Shown one piece after another: positions 36,490 to 36,617 of a stretch of 36,617 nucleotides of DNA (position 1 is its first letter; each line of letters opens with the position of its first letter). Location of the stretch: contig JADGCJ010000021.1 of NCBI GenBank assembly GCA_015229045.1, positions 1 through 36,617 on the forward strand, written 5' to 3'. The notes beneath the pieces are model-generated. The model was not told where the DNA came from. It searched no databases and saw only the letters and a program-made list of their open reading frames with translations. The position numbers and the translations under genes are program-made. The stretch is from Magnetococcales bacterium. GTDB taxonomy: Bacteria; Pseudomonadota; Magnetococcia; Magnetococcales; DC0425bin3.

Positions 36490-36575
36490 TCATACCAAAT
36501 TTTGAGATGCGCAGTTTTTTAACTGTTGAAAGACTGGGATGGTCCAGGAAGGGCTGTGCCCTTCCTGGTAATGGT
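36490..36575. repeat. Dispersed intergenic repeat, copy C, inverted, with 11-bp hairpin
   Basis: Read on the minus strand it matches the right half of copy A: GGAAGGGCACAGCCCTTCCT, then CATCCCAGTCTTTCAA, a GTT-AAAAA tract and CGCATCTC. The hairpin CCAGGAAGGGC-TGT-GCCCTTCCTGG (36544-36568) is a perfect 11-bp stem and may terminate the GGDEF transcript. The remaining bases to the window end show no gene. Confidence 0.7.
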
Positions 36576-36617
36576 ATGGTCCGCCCCGCTCCTAAACGGC
36601 ATCAGATGTGCCACGGC

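Noticed and set aside
1..36617. tRNA, rRNA, phage or conjugative genes
   Set aside because: No tRNA-like cloverleaf with conserved T-loop, no rRNA sequence and no integrase, capsid or relaxase motif was seen, though a small RNA could be missed by eye.

Overview
The window is GC-rich, densely coded chromosomal DNA from a Gram-negative, microaerobic, probably environmental proteobacterium. Supports are a meso-DAP-type MurE, the YcjX/YcjF envelope-stress pair, IspH, many two-component and cyclic-di-GMP proteins, rubrerythrin, and a predicted di-iron oxygen sensor. The intergenic hairpin TTGGGGCTTCGCCCCAA followed by ACCCCACCA is one I associate from memory with magnetotactic cocci (Magnetococcales). 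That placement is an inference and was not checked.

Layout. (1) 1-1500: two small exported cysteine-rich proteins, the second behind a promoter embedded in a striking nested inverted repeat. (2) 1512-6413, plus strand: ispH, larE, larB, a FecR-like lipoprotein, a short-chain dehydrogenase and a MazG-like pyrophosphohydrolase, closely spaced and probably partly co-transcribed. (3) 6420-13001, minus strand: rsmH-ftsL-ftsI-murE, each joined to the next by a 4-nt ATGA overlap, then ymdB and purC where murF/mraY would normally follow. mraZ is absent upstream. (4) 13002-13536: a gene-free stretch with a 133-bp element bounded by terminal inverted repeats (MITE-like) and an AT-rich tract. (5) 13537-16903: a REC-GGDEF response regulator overlapping a soluble PAS histidine kinase. 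(6) 17110-21353, minus strand: a lipoprotein with a 39-bp tandem repeat, then a translationally coupled radical SAM / epimerase / methyltransferase trio of unknown product. (7) 21654-26591, plus strand: ycjX-ycjF, rubrerythrin, a 65-codon ORF and a TrpB2-type tryptophan synthase beta chain. (8) 26588-34433, minus strand: two very large hybrid kinases, one with an N-terminal MHYT gas/redox-sensing membrane domain. (9) 34696-36471, plus strand and divergent from these: a diguanylate cyclase whose N-terminal domain keeps the complete di-iron ligand set of flavodiiron/ODP proteins.

The most interesting functional unit is 26588-36471. A membrane MHYT-Cache-PAS-HK-REC-REC-Hpt kinase, a paralogous cytosolic REC-PAS-PAS-HK-REC-Hpt kinase and an ODP-GGDEF cyclase surround one divergent promoter region carrying nested dyads. 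They look like a local oxygen/redox-to-c-di-GMP signalling island. A modular intergenic repeat family (about 16901-17060, 24220-24396 and 36490-36575) carries terminator-like hairpins and is spread through the window.
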